Shown here: piece by piece, positions 11,332 to 19,010 of the stretch
Position numbering within the stretch: the first letter of the stretch is position 1
Layout: every line of letters begins with the position of its first letter
From: an uncultured Clostridia bacterium
GTDB taxonomy: Bacteria; Bacillota; Clostridia; UBA1381
Assembly: GCA_910585485.1 (NCBI GenBank)
Contig: CAJUEZ010000006.1
Span: 1-64,000, forward strand
Direction of reading: 5' to 3'
Length of the DNA stretch: 64,000 bases
Position numbers and translations under genes: made by a program
Notes under the pieces: generated by a model
What the model was told of the DNA's origin: nothing
Database searches by the model: none
The model's input: the letters and a program-made list of their open reading frames with translations, nothing else

Positions 11332-12348
11332 TTATGCAAGTTCTGCAAAATACTTAATTGTTCTAACCATCTGTGATGTGTATGAGTTTTCGTTATCATA
11401 CCAAGAAACAACCTGTACTTCATAAAGACCATCGCCGATAGGAGCAACCATTGTCTGAGTTGAATCAAACAATGAACCAAATCTCATACCAACAATATCT
11501 GATGAAACGATTTCATCTACATTGTAGCCGAATGATTCGTTTGAAGCAGCCTTCATTGCAGCGTTGATACCGTCAACAGTAACATCATTACCCTTAACAA
11601 CTGCTGTAAGTATTGTTGTTGAACCTGTCGGAGTAGGAACTCTCTGAGCAGCGCCGATAAGCTTACCGTTAAGTTCAGGAATTACAAGACCGATAGCCTT
11701 TGCAGCACCTGTTGAGTTAGGAACGATATTAACAGCGGCAGCTCTTGAACGTCTTAAATCGCCCTTTCTCTGAGGACCGTCAAGAGTCATCTGGTCGCCT
11801 GTGTAAGCGTGAATTGTGCACATGATACCTGACTGAATCTGAGCGTACTTATTAAGCGCGTCAGCCATAGGAGCCAAGCAGTTCGTTGTACATGAAGCAG
11901 CTGAAATAATCTTATCGTCAGCCTTTAATGTATTGTGGTTTACATTATAAACGATTGTTGGAAGATCGTTGCCTGCCGGTGCTGAAATAACAACTTTCTT
12001 CGCGCCTGCGTTGATATGAGCCTGAGCCTTGTCCTTTGATGTATAGAAACCTGAACATTCAAGAACAACGTCTACATCAAGCTGTCCCCAAGGACAATTA
12101 TTAGCGTCAGGGAATGCGTAAATCTTAATTTCCTTACCGTCAACAGTGATTGAATCCTCACCTGCTGTTACCTTGTCAGCCTTTTCGTATTTACCCTGTG
12201 ATGAGTCATACTTCAAAAGATGAGCAAGCATCTTTGGGCTTGTAAGGTCATTGATAGCAACAACTTCATAACCCTCTGCGCCGAACATCTGTCTGAATGC
12301 CAAACGTCCGATACGTCCGAATCCATTAATCGCAACTTTAACTGCCAT
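11332..12348 (-). CDS. gap: Glyceraldehyde-3-phosphate dehydrogenase
   Basis: Glycolytic oxidation of glyceraldehyde-3-phosphate to 1,3-bisphosphoglycerate. 338 residues from the ATG at 12348 ([18 protein letters not shown]), which follows AGGAGG; a longer in-frame start at 12414 lacks family similarity in its first 22 residues. The catalytic Cys is in [12 protein letters not shown] near residue 152. Asp in INDL after the Rossmann fold points to NAD rather than NADP use. Well separated from pgk-tpiA-gpmI at 19-24 kb and flanked by its own promoter and terminator, so it is probably monocistronic. Confidence 0.97.
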   Translation of the reverse strand: MAVKVAINGFGRIGRLAFRQMFGAEGYEVVAINDLTSPKMLAHLLKYDSSQGKYEKADKVTAGEDSITVDGKEIKIYAFPDANNCPWGQLDVDVVLECSGFYTSKDKAQAHINAGAKKVVISAPAGNDLPTIVYNVNHNTLKADDKIISAASCTTNCLAPMADALNKYAQIQSGIMCTIHAYTGDQMTLDGPQRKGDLRRSRAAAVNIVPNSTGAAKAIGLVIPELNGKLIGAAQRVPTPTGSTTILTAVVKGNDVTVDGINAAMKAASNESFGYNVDEIVSSDIVGMRFGSLFDSTQTMVAPIGDGLYEVQVVSWYDNENSYTSQMVRTIKYFAELA

Positions 12349-12418
12349 TTTAAAATTCCTCCTAAAAAAATATATATTTTTATCTTTTAAGTAGACATAT
12401 ATATGCCTATTCATATAT

Positions 12419-12474
12419 ATTTTACCTCAAAATGATAAAATATACAAGTGCATTTGTTAAATTTGTATCATTTT
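12419..12474 (-). promoter_or_regulatory. gap promoter with overlapping palindrome
   Basis: Minus-strand -35 TTGTAT (12442-12447), 17-base spacer, -10 TAAAAT (12419-12424). The -35 lies inside an inverted repeat: AAAATGATA (12429-12437) matches TATCATTTT (12466-12474), with ATACAA/TTGTAT nested inside. The layout suggests a repressor operator; it does not match a Rex consensus well and the binding protein is unknown. Confidence 0.5.
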
Positions 12475-12575
12475 ATTATTAATTCTTCCTTTTGCACAAA
12501 AACTAATCATTTTATTTGTTCTTTATATATCAATTTTTATTTTTGCCAATGTTTTGAAAGAGGATTGATTTTCTT

Positions 12576-12926
12576 TTATTCCAGTTTATTTTTAATTATT
12601 TTTTTCATTTTCTTTAATTCCTGTCTGTGAGTTTTCTTTGATAAAAACGAAAACAATTTTACAGGGGAATTATCAAAATAATTTTTCATTAATTCTGAAA
12701 GTTCATCAGATTGCGCCTGTTCCTTGGAAAGCACGGGAGAGCATAGAAATTTTTCGCTTCCGCGCGATATATATCCTTTTTTTATACACTTATTAATAAC
12801 AGTATACGTAGTGTTTCGATTCCATCCAATATCAAGGCTAAGGATTTTTGCGACTTCGCCGGCAGTCAGGCTGCCTTCCCTCCACAGAACTTCCATAACC
12901 TTTCTTTCCGATTCAAAAAGCCTCAT
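12576..12926 (-). CDS. BlaI/MecI-family transcriptional repressor
   Basis: 116 residues. The N-terminal winged helix reads SERKVMEVLWREGSLTAGEVA then NRNTTYTVINKCIKKGYI, the DNA-recognition pattern of BlaI/MecI/CopY regulators; the C-terminal half is a Lys-rich dimerisation region shorter than usual. Family members repress beta-lactamase, mecA, copper or protease-regulated genes and are normally cleaved by a BlaR1-type membrane sensor. No such sensor or resistance gene is adjacent, so its target is unknown; autoregulation or action on gap is only a positional guess. Confidence 0.8.
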   Translation of the reverse strand: MRLFESERKVMEVLWREGSLTAGEVAKILSLDIGWNRNTTYTVINKCIKKGYISRGSEKFLCSPVLSKEQAQSDELSELMKNYFDNSPVKLFSFLSKKTHRQELKKMKKIIKNKLE

Positions 12927-12954
12927 AATTTATCTCCTTTGACTATTTACATAG

Positions 12955-14304
12955 TTATTTTTTTAATCTTAGGTGTTTGGGAAAATGATTTTTGAGCGCG
13001 CCTTGCGAGGCTTTTCCCCACCCAATCGGGAAACCGTCCGCCATAACCGCGCACCAACCGTTTTTATCATATTCAAGCATACCGCCCATAAGATAATTTT
13101 TCAACTGAATATTATCGCATGTAAAATTAATTGAATTTTTAAAATCCTCTTTTTTGAGCGCCAAACATAACGCGTGAGAAGGCTCAAAGCGATTTTTTCG
13201 ATATATTCCAAGATGAAGTCCCGCCCTCAAAACCTTGATTTTATCAATGTCAATATTTTTAGGCTTAAGATATAAATTCTCTCCAAAGAGCATAAAATCA
13301 CCATTAAGAGTAATATTTAAAAATTCCTTTTCAAATTTACGATATAGAGTATCATCAGCTTGTTTTATATTTTTTGTTTTTAGGGAAAATTCCTCGCTTC
13401 CGAGATAATGAAACAGTGCGACAAAATGTCCTTCACCCTTATGCTTATGAGGGAAAATCCGGCGGGAGAAAGTTACATCTGAATCTGATAAAGACCATTC
13501 ATTCTTTCCTTCCGACAGCATGCAAAGTTTTTGAGGAGTTACTAACTCCACATTATAATTTCCCAGCATATACGCGCATATCTGTTCATTTTCCTCCGGC
13601 GCGAACGTGCAGGTTGAGTATACTATATAACCGCCGCCTTTTATCATTTTCATCGCCGAATCCAAAATATGACGCTGCCGCAGCGCGCATGAACGCGTAT
13701 GTTCAACGCTCCACTCCTCAACAGCCTGCGGTTCTTTTCTAAACATTCCTTCACCGCTGCATGGAGCGTCAACAATTATTTTATCAAAAAAATGCGGATA
13801 TTTTTCAGCTAATTTTTGTGGTGATTCATTTGTGACTATTGTATTAGTTAAACCAAACCGTTCTATATTATCAGAAAGAATATTCGCGCGGTTTCTCACA
13901 ATTTCATTGGCGACAAGCAGACCGCGGTTTGATAAAAACGCGCCCGCATGTGTTGATTTTCCGCCGGGAGCGGCGCATAAGTCAAGAATATAATCATCTT
14001 CATTAATTGGAAGGGCTGACACAGCCGACATAGCGGAAGGTTCCTGAAAATAGAAAAGTCCCGCCATATGATACGGATGATTTCCGGAAATTTGTGATTT
14101 GTCAATATAATATCCGTTTTCACACCACGGTACTTTTTCCAAATCTCCAAATTCCTTTAATACGGCTTCTTCTGCGCCGATTTTTGAAGAATTTATGCGT
14201 ATACCCGTAAAAACAGGTGTTTCCTCCATGGCATTTAAAAACGACGAATACTCATTTCCAAGCATTTTATTCATTCGGATTTCAAATTTTTCAGGTAATT
14301 TCAT
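12955..14304 (-). CDS. RsmB/NOP-family RNA (cytosine-C5) methyltransferase
   Basis: About 449 residues. SAM-binding core YILDLCAAPGGKSTHAG near residue 105, then DAPCSGEGMFRKEP and the catalytic Cys block YSTCTFAPEENE, which define the NOL1/NOP2/Sun family. The C-terminal extension with PUA-like segments (about 290-449) resembles RsmF-type enzymes that modify 16S rRNA. Substrate is inferred from family. ATG at 14304 follows GGAGG by 6 bases; a GTG at 14307 is equally possible. Confidence 0.9.
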   Translation of the reverse strand: MKLPEKFEIRMNKMLGNEYSSFLNAMEETPVFTGIRINSSKIGAEEAVLKEFGDLEKVPWCENGYYIDKSQISGNHPYHMAGLFYFQEPSAMSAVSALPINEDDYILDLCAAPGGKSTHAGAFLSNRGLLVANEIVRNRANILSDNIERFGLTNTIVTNESPQKLAEKYPHFFDKIIVDAPCSGEGMFRKEPQAVEEWSVEHTRSCALRQRHILDSAMKMIKGGGYIVYSTCTFAPEENEQICAYMLGNYNVELVTPQKLCMLSEGKNEWSLSDSDVTFSRRIFPHKHKGEGHFVALFHYLGSEEFSLKTKNIKQADDTLYRKFEKEFLNITLNGDFMLFGENLYLKPKNIDIDKIKVLRAGLHLGIYRKNRFEPSHALCLALKKEDFKNSINFTCDNIQLKNYLMGGMLEYDKNGWCAVMADGFPIGWGKASQGALKNHFPKHLRLKK

Positions 14305-14383
14305 CACAATCCTCCTTTGTTACTATAGCTATAGTATAAATCAATATAAAAGATGTGTCAAGACGTTATATAATTTCGCAAAC

Positions 14384-14413
14384 AAAAAAAGCTGTTTTTA
14401 AAACAGCTTTTTC
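14384..14413 (-). terminator. Terminator after dapB
   Basis: AAAAAGCTGTTT, loop, AAACAGCTTTTTTT on the minus strand, 17 bases past the dapB stop. Symmetrical enough to act in both directions. Confidence 0.88.
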
Positions 14414-14430
14414 TTAGAAGAAAATATATA

Positions 14431-15189
14431 TTATAAATTACTTATAATATCATTCATATTATACATACCCGCAGGTTTATCTGTAATAAATTTTGCCGCC
14501 TTAACCGCGCCGACAGCAAATACTTCTTTGCTATGTGCGCTGTGCTTCAGTTCTATAACCTCATCATTACCGGCGAAAATAATATCGTGATCACCAACGA
14601 TTGTGCCGCCGCGCACGGCATGAAGACCTATTTCGGTTTTTTTTCTCTTTTTGCGTACCGCGTGTCTGTCATAGACATACTCGGCAGGGAAAGAAAGTGT
14701 CTCATCAATAGCGTCCGCAATCGCGAGCGCTGTTCCCGAAGGCGCGTCAATTTTCTGATTATGATGACGCTCAACAATTTCTATATCAAAATTACCTTCC
14801 AAAAGCTTTGTCGCCTTTTTTGCAAGAGCGATAAGAAGATTTATTCCAAGACTCATGTTTGCGGAAAAGAAAACCGGAATTTCCTTTGACGCTTCCGCAA
14901 ATTCTTGTTTTTGCTCATCTGTAAAACCGGTTGTTGCAAGAATAACAGGTATTTTTCTTTTTTTACAATAATTTAAAATATTTGTCAGCGCCGACGGATG
15001 TGAAAAATCAATTACGACGTCCGCGTCACCTGTAAACTCATCCGGATTTGTAAATACGGGATACGGGTTTTCAATCGCGTCATTAACGTCAAATCCCGCC
15101 ACAATTTCACATGTGTCGTCCTCATTGACAAGACGCGTTATAACCTGCCCCATTTTGCCGTTACAACCGTTCATAATAATTTTTGTCAT
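14431..15189 (-). CDS. dapB: 4-hydroxy-tetrahydrodipicolinate reductase
   Basis: Reduces hydroxytetrahydrodipicolinate with NAD(P)H in the lysine and diaminopimelate pathway. 252 residues. Nucleotide-binding GCNGKMGQVI at the N-terminus and the family signature ERHHNQKIDAPSGTALAI near residue 142, containing catalytic His and Lys. ATG with GGAG upstream. Last gene of the lysine-riboswitch operon, 12 bases after dapA. Confidence 0.97.
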   Translation of the reverse strand: MTKIIMNGCNGKMGQVITRLVNEDDTCEIVAGFDVNDAIENPYPVFTNPDEFTGDADVVIDFSHPSALTNILNYCKKRKIPVILATTGFTDEQKQEFAEASKEIPVFFSANMSLGINLLIALAKKATKLLEGNFDIEIVERHHNQKIDAPSGTALAIADAIDETLSFPAEYVYDRHAVRKKRKKTEIGLHAVRGGTIVGDHDIIFAGNDEVIELKHSAHSKEVFAVGAVKAAKFITDKPAGMYNMNDIISNL

Positions 15190-15201
15190 TAGTTTTCTCC
15201 T

Positions 15202-16092
15202 TTACTTTAGTTTCATACCAAAGTCTGTCATAGACTTTTTAAGTTTTTCAAGATTTGCGCTGTCCATCGGAACAAGCGGCATACGAAGATTACCTGCTCT
15301 AAATCCAAGAAGATTCATAGCTGTTTTAACCGGAACAGGATTTACTTCAATAAATAAATTATTGATTAAATCAAGCATTTTAAGCTGTAAATCTCTTGAT
15401 TTTTCTGTTTCACCATTAAAATAATACTCGCATATATTGTGTGTTTCCTGAGGAAGAATATTTGCGACAACCGATATAACGCCCTTTCCGCCAAGTGAAA
15501 GTGTCGGAACAATCATATCGTCATTTCCCGAATAAATGTAAAGTTCCGGAATTTCCGCCGCCACTTTTGCCATATAGCTGATATTTCCGCTTGCCTCTTT
15601 AACAGCGACAATATTATCAACCTTTGCAAGTTCCTTAAGAGTGTCGATAGCGATACTCATGCCTGTTCTTGACGGAACATTATAAAGAATCACCGGAATT
15701 TTTACTGAGTTAGCTATAGCCGTAAAATGAGCAGTAAGACCTTTTTGTGTGGTTTTATTATAATATGGAGTTACTGAAAGTATTCCGTCCGCGCCCAGTT
15801 CTTCCGCTTTTTTTGTAAGTTCAATGGCATGAGCCGTATCGTTTGAGCCTGTGCCCGCAATAACAGGAATCCTGCCCGCCGCCTTTTCTATTGTGTATTT
15901 AATTGCGGCAAGATGCTCCGCGTCCGGCATTGTTGATGCCTCGCCTGTTGTGCCGCAAATGATAATCGCGTCTGTTTTATTTTCAATGTGATATTCAATT
16001 AAATTTCCAAGTTCGTCATAGTTCGTTTTAAATCCGTCAAACGGTGTTACAATAGCAACACCCGAACCTGTAAAAGGTAATACCTTTGCCAT
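15202..16092 (-). CDS. dapA: 4-hydroxy-tetrahydrodipicolinate synthase
   Basis: Condenses pyruvate with aspartate semialdehyde, the committed step to diaminopimelate. 296 residues. GTTGEASTM near residue 44, catalytic Tyr in ILYNVPSRTG and Schiff-base Lys in VAVKEASGNI near 163. ATG preceded by GGAGGC. In a spore former the pathway also feeds dipicolinate for the spore core; that link is known biology, not visible here. Confidence 0.97.
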   Translation of the reverse strand: MAKVLPFTGSGVAIVTPFDGFKTNYDELGNLIEYHIENKTDAIIICGTTGEASTMPDAEHLAAIKYTIEKAAGRIPVIAGTGSNDTAHAIELTKKAEELGADGILSVTPYYNKTTQKGLTAHFTAIANSVKIPVILYNVPSRTGMSIAIDTLKELAKVDNIVAVKEASGNISYMAKVAAEIPELYIYSGNDDMIVPTLSLGGKGVISVVANILPQETHNICEYYFNGETEKSRDLQLKMLDLINNLFIEVNPVPVKTAMNLLGFRAGNLRMPLVPMDSANLEKLKKSMTDFGMKLK

Positions 16093-16110
16093 AATAATAG
16101 CCTCCTTAAT

Positions 16111-17214
16111 TTAATCCATATAACCCTTTGCTGTCAAAAGTTCTGCCAAAAGAACCGCGCCGCCTGCCGCGCCTCTTAATGTGTTATGGCTCATAGAAAC
16201 CATCTTATAATCATACTGTGTCGATTCTCTTAAACGTCCGCATGAAATAGCCATACCGCCGTCGATTTCTCTTGCTGTTTTTATCTGAGGCTGGTCAGGC
16301 TCATCCTTTTCGGTATGAACATGGATAAACTGCTTCGGAGCGTGCGGAAGATTAAGTTTCTGCGGCTCGCCCGAATAATCAGCCCACATTTTTTCAATTT
16401 CTTCTATAGAAGGCTTGTTTGCACTGTCTTTGAATGAGAAGAAAATAGCCGCTGTATGACCGTTTGAAACGGGAACTCTGTATGTCTGGCATTCGATTGA
16501 AAGAGCGTTTGACGGAACAATTTCCTTACCCTCAATTTTTCCAAGCACCTTATTTGGCTCAACTTCCGACTTCATCTCTTCGCCGCCAATATACGGAATA
16601 AGATTATCAACCATTTCAGGCCATGTTTCAAAAGTCTTGCCCGCGCCGGAAATTGCCTGGTATGTTGTAACAAGCGCATGGTCTATAGGGTATTTCATGT
16701 TTATAACAGCCATTGCAGGAAGATATGACTGTAATGAGCAGTTTGACTTTACCGCTATAAATCCTCTCTTTGTGCCAAGTCTTTCGCGCTGCGCGGGGAT
16801 TATTTCAAGATGCTGAGGATTGATCTCAGGGATAATCATCGGAACATCCGGAGTATGACGGTGAGCCGAGTTATTTGAAACTACAGGACATTCAGCCTTT
16901 GCGTATCTTTCCTCAAGAGCCTTAATTTCATCCTTGTTCATATCAACCGCGCAGAATACGAAATCAACCATACCCGCGATTTTTTCAACGTCGTCAGTCG
17001 CGTTCATAACAACCATGTCAGCCACGCTTGCGGGAATCTCTTCATCCATAGCCCACTTCGCGCCAACGGCATCTTTGTATGTTTTGCCCGCACTTCTTGG
17101 TGAAGCGGCAAGCACTTCAATCGTATACCATGGATGGTCATGAAGAAGCGTTATAAAACGCTGACCAACCATACCTGTTGCTCCTATAATTCCTACTTTA
17201 TAATTGTCTTTCAT
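16111..17214 (-). CDS. asd: Aspartate-semialdehyde dehydrogenase
   Basis: Reduces aspartyl phosphate to the semialdehyde at the branch to lysine, threonine and methionine. 367 residues. NADP-binding GIIGATGMVGQRF at the N-terminus, active-site Cys in VKSNCSLQSYLP near residue 158, and GHTAAIFF later. Length and sequence belong to the archaeal/fungal-type branch of Asd rather than the short Bacillus type. First gene after the riboswitch; ATG with GGAG upstream. Confidence 0.95.
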   Translation of the reverse strand: MKDNYKVGIIGATGMVGQRFITLLHDHPWYTIEVLAASPRSAGKTYKDAVGAKWAMDEEIPASVADMVVMNATDDVEKIAGMVDFVFCAVDMNKDEIKALEERYAKAECPVVSNNSAHRHTPDVPMIIPEINPQHLEIIPAQRERLGTKRGFIAVKSNCSLQSYLPAMAVINMKYPIDHALVTTYQAISGAGKTFETWPEMVDNLIPYIGGEEMKSEVEPNKVLGKIEGKEIVPSNALSIECQTYRVPVSNGHTAAIFFSFKDSANKPSIEEIEKMWADYSGEPQKLNLPHAPKQFIHVHTEKDEPDQPQIKTAREIDGGMAISCGRLRESTQYDYKMVSMSHNTLRGAAGGAVLLAELLTAKGYMD

Positions 17215-17242
17215 TCTGAGACACTCCTTTGTTTTTAAATAG

Positions 17243-17460
17243 TAAAAAAGCAGTAGTCAGAAACTACTGCCGTGTTTGCTTAATGAAACAGACGATAGCT
17301 CCCCACCTTACGATGACAGTCATACCGCTGTTTACGGCATGCCCAGCAAAGACATGTGCAATCATATCAAAACTTCGGCGTTTTATCCTTTCGACGTACT
17401 TCATAGGCAACTGCATACCTCCGCATATCTACTCTTATAAAAACGCACCTCTATCTTGCC
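17243..17460 (-). ncRNA. Lysine riboswitch (L box) with terminator
   Basis: On the minus strand the leader contains the conserved L-box elements in order: AGATAGAGGTGCG (P1 5' side, about 17458), GCCGAAG, TGCTGGG, GACTGTCA and GGTGGGGAGCTATC (P1 3' side, about 17293); AGATAG pairs with CTATC. It ends with the terminator GCAGTAG/CTACTGC plus T6 at 17243-17271, then asd 29 bases on. Lysine binding is expected to favour termination and shut off asd-dapA-dapB. Confidence 0.96.
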
Positions 17461-17479
17461 TTTTATTTATATTAATATA

Positions 17480-17508
17480 ATACTACCACTATTAATAGTT
17501 TGTGTCAA
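17480..17508 (-). promoter_or_regulatory. Promoter of the lysine operon
   Basis: Minus-strand TTGACA (17503-17508), 17-base spacer, TAGTAT (17480-17485), placed about 15 bases before the riboswitch P1 stem. Confidence 0.85.
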
Positions 17509-17530
17509 TAGTATAAATATTATTTTTTTA

Positions 17531-18358
17531 TTACATTGTTTCCTTTAGCCGCGCAAATTCCTGCGCCCAGTAAATTCCGTAATTTCCGCCTTTGACAACG
17601 CTTACACCGAGATAGGCAAAATCGGGATTTAAGATATTTTTCTTATGTCCCTCGCTGTTCATCCATGATTCAACAACCGCCTCCGGAGAATATTGTCCGG
17701 CAGCAATATTCTCACCTGCCGACCAGTATAATATTCCCGCTTTTTTCATTCGGTCAAAAGGTGTTTCTCCGTCAGGATTATTATGCGAGAAGAAATTCCG
17801 CTCAATCATGTCCTGACAGTGCAGTTTCGCAAGCTTAGCAAGCGAGTCGTCCCATTTTAGCGCTTTCAGACCGTGTTGCGCACGCTCGTTATTTGTAAGA
17901 ATCAAAACCTGCTTTGCCCAATTTTCAAACTCGCTTTCCTCTGCCGTTATTATGACGGAACGGGTATCTTTATCCCAGTCTACCTTCGCGCCGGCAGCCT
18001 CCGAAATTGCGCGCAGCGGCACAAATGTGGAATTCTTATATAACATCGGCGGAGTTTCCAGTTCGATTACGGTGTCATTCACATACATATCTAATCTATC
18101 GATAAAAAGCGTTATTGCCAAATCTTCCTTCTGCGCCGTAACTCGCTTGTCCGATTCAAACCATTGCACTGTCATATCAAGCTTTTCAAATATCGCGCGG
18201 AAAGGAACAAGCGTGGAATCATTTATGATTATAGGCTGCTGCTCAAACTGCATCTTTTCGTCGTTCATGTATACTGATATATTATCTGTATCATTCGCCG
18301 CAAATACACTTTGAGCGGCGCATATAATAATAAATAAAGATATTAAAAATTTTTTCAT
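17531..18358 (-). CDS. Secreted CAP-domain protein with copper amine oxidase N-like domains
   Basis: 275 residues. Signal peptide at residues 1-20 (hydrophobic FLISLFIIICAAQSVFA, then cleavage before NDT). Two copies of the stalk-like domain first described in copper amine oxidase N-termini follow: VPFRAIFEKLDMTVQW and VPLRAISEAAGAKVDW. From about 145 a CAP/SCP domain: LTNNERAQHGLKALKWD, SHNNPDGETPFDRM, GENIAAG and SEGHKKNILNPDF. The CAP fold is like YkwD/SafA-associated secreted proteins; enzymatic role unproven. ATG at 18358 with GGAAG. Confidence 0.88.
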   Translation of the reverse strand: MKKFLISLFIIICAAQSVFAANDTDNISVYMNDEKMQFEQQPIIINDSTLVPFRAIFEKLDMTVQWFESDKRVTAQKEDLAITLFIDRLDMYVNDTVIELETPPMLYKNSTFVPLRAISEAAGAKVDWDKDTRSVIITAEESEFENWAKQVLILTNNERAQHGLKALKWDDSLAKLAKLHCQDMIERNFFSHNNPDGETPFDRMKKAGILYWSAGENIAAGQYSPEAVVESWMNSEGHKKNILNPDFAYLGVSVVKGGNYGIYWAQEFARLKETM

Positions 18359-18430
18359 TATTCTCACTTCCTGAGAATATTATACAATATATTTATTATA
18401 ATAACAAGTAGAAAAAATTGTATCTTGGTA

Positions 18431-18459
18431 TTGACAAACACTTTGTCGTATAATATAAT
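18431..18459 (+). promoter_or_regulatory. Promoter of tRNA-Thr
   Basis: Consensus TTGACA (18431-18436), 17-base spacer, TATAAT (18454-18459). Predicted start near 18466, 58 bases before the tRNA. Confidence 0.88.
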
Positions 18460-18523
18460 ATTATAGTTATTTAAAAGATAATGAAATGTGGCAGTAATAT
18501 ATTTAATATATAGATGTAATAAT

Positions 18524-18599
18524 GCTGACGTAGCTCAGTAGGCAGAGCACTTCATTGGTAATGAAGAGGTCGGCGGTTCGACTCCGCTCGTTAGCTCCA
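18524..18599 (+). tRNA. tRNA-Thr (anticodon GGT)
   Basis: 76 bases. Acceptor GCTGACG pairs with CGTTAGC; anticodon stem CTTCA/TGAAG around loop TTGGTAA gives anticodon GGT; T arm GGCGG-TTCGACT-CCGCT. Discriminator T fits threonine and the 3' CCA is encoded. Isolated from other tRNAs. Confidence 0.97.
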
Positions 18600-18612
18600 T
18601 TGTAGCTGTTTA

Positions 18613-18755
18613 TTTACCGCAGAAATGCGAAACTTTTTGCCAACGGTAAAAAGTCCGGTAAAATGAATAGTTACGAGCCACAAAAAGCGTCCACCAGCGC
18701 TTAATAAAATTACGCTCCGGCTTGGGAAATCGCCCTTGTCGGAGTGTTTTTTTTA
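18613..18755 (+). ncRNA. Structured RNA downstream of tRNA-Thr, ending in a terminator
   Basis: Starting 14 bases after the tRNA. TTTACC (18613-18618) pairs with GGTAAA (18657-18662) and encloses two hairpins: GCA-GAAA-TGC (18619-18628) and a ten-pair stem ACTTTTTGCC/GGTAAAAAGT (18632-18654), a three-way junction. AAGCG/CGCTT follows near 18686-18702, then the terminator ACGCTCCG/CGGAGTGT with T8 (18712-18755). It may be just a long tRNA trailer or a processed small RNA. I could not match it to 6S, SRP, tmRNA or a known riboswitch. Confidence 0.5.
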
Positions 18756-18828
18756 ATCACATAAATAACTCCTTGAAAAAAATTGAAATTTTAGTAAATT
18801 TTAAATATATTTTATCATTAACATGTGT

Positions 18829-18865
18829 TATAATGTTATTATGCACTTAAATTAAGTACATAATA
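18829..18865 (+). promoter_or_regulatory. -10 element followed by a 14-bp near-perfect palindrome
   Basis: TATAAT at 18829-18834, then TATTATGCACTTAA (18837-18850) and TTAAGTACATAATA (18852-18865), an inverted repeat with one mismatch and a one-base centre. Position right after the -10 is typical of a repressor operator. No good -35 is visible. Confidence 0.45.
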
Positions 18866-18882
18866 TTTTAAGAAAGGAAGAA

Positions 18883-18975
18883 CTGAAAAAAGGCAGTATC
18901 CTTTTTAAAGATAAATATACTTGTCAGGACTGTATCAAAAAAATTAGTACTCAAAAAATACCTTCGGAAAAATAA
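18883..18975 (+). pseudogene. Possible remnant of a Gin/zinc-ribbon small protein
   Basis: After AGAAAGGAAG an open frame of 30 codons runs from a CTG to TAA; it has no ATG, GTG or TTG and a stop lies upstream in frame. The translation contains KGSILFKDKYTCQDCIKKI, which resembles the second half of the sigma-G inhibitor Gin (CsfB) zinc-ribbon pattern, but the first Cys pair is absent. It could be a decayed gene, a CTG-initiated peptide or chance. No other gene lies between 18756 and 19010. Confidence 0.25.
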
Positions 18976-18989
18976 ACCGAAGGTATTTT
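18955..18989 (-). terminator. Terminator after gpmI, usable in both directions
   Basis: AAAATACCTTCGG pairs with CCGAAGGTATTTT; on the minus strand the 3' arm is followed by T residues. It ends gpmI and would also end any plus-strand transcript from the 18829 element. Confidence 0.85.
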
Positions 18990-19010
18990 CGTATACATTT
19001 AGATTGTAAT

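Noticed and set aside
18613..18755. 6S RNA, SRP RNA or hammerhead ribozyme downstream of tRNA-Thr
   Set aside because: Required motifs (long rod with central bubble, SRP apical loop, CUGAUGA core) are absent.
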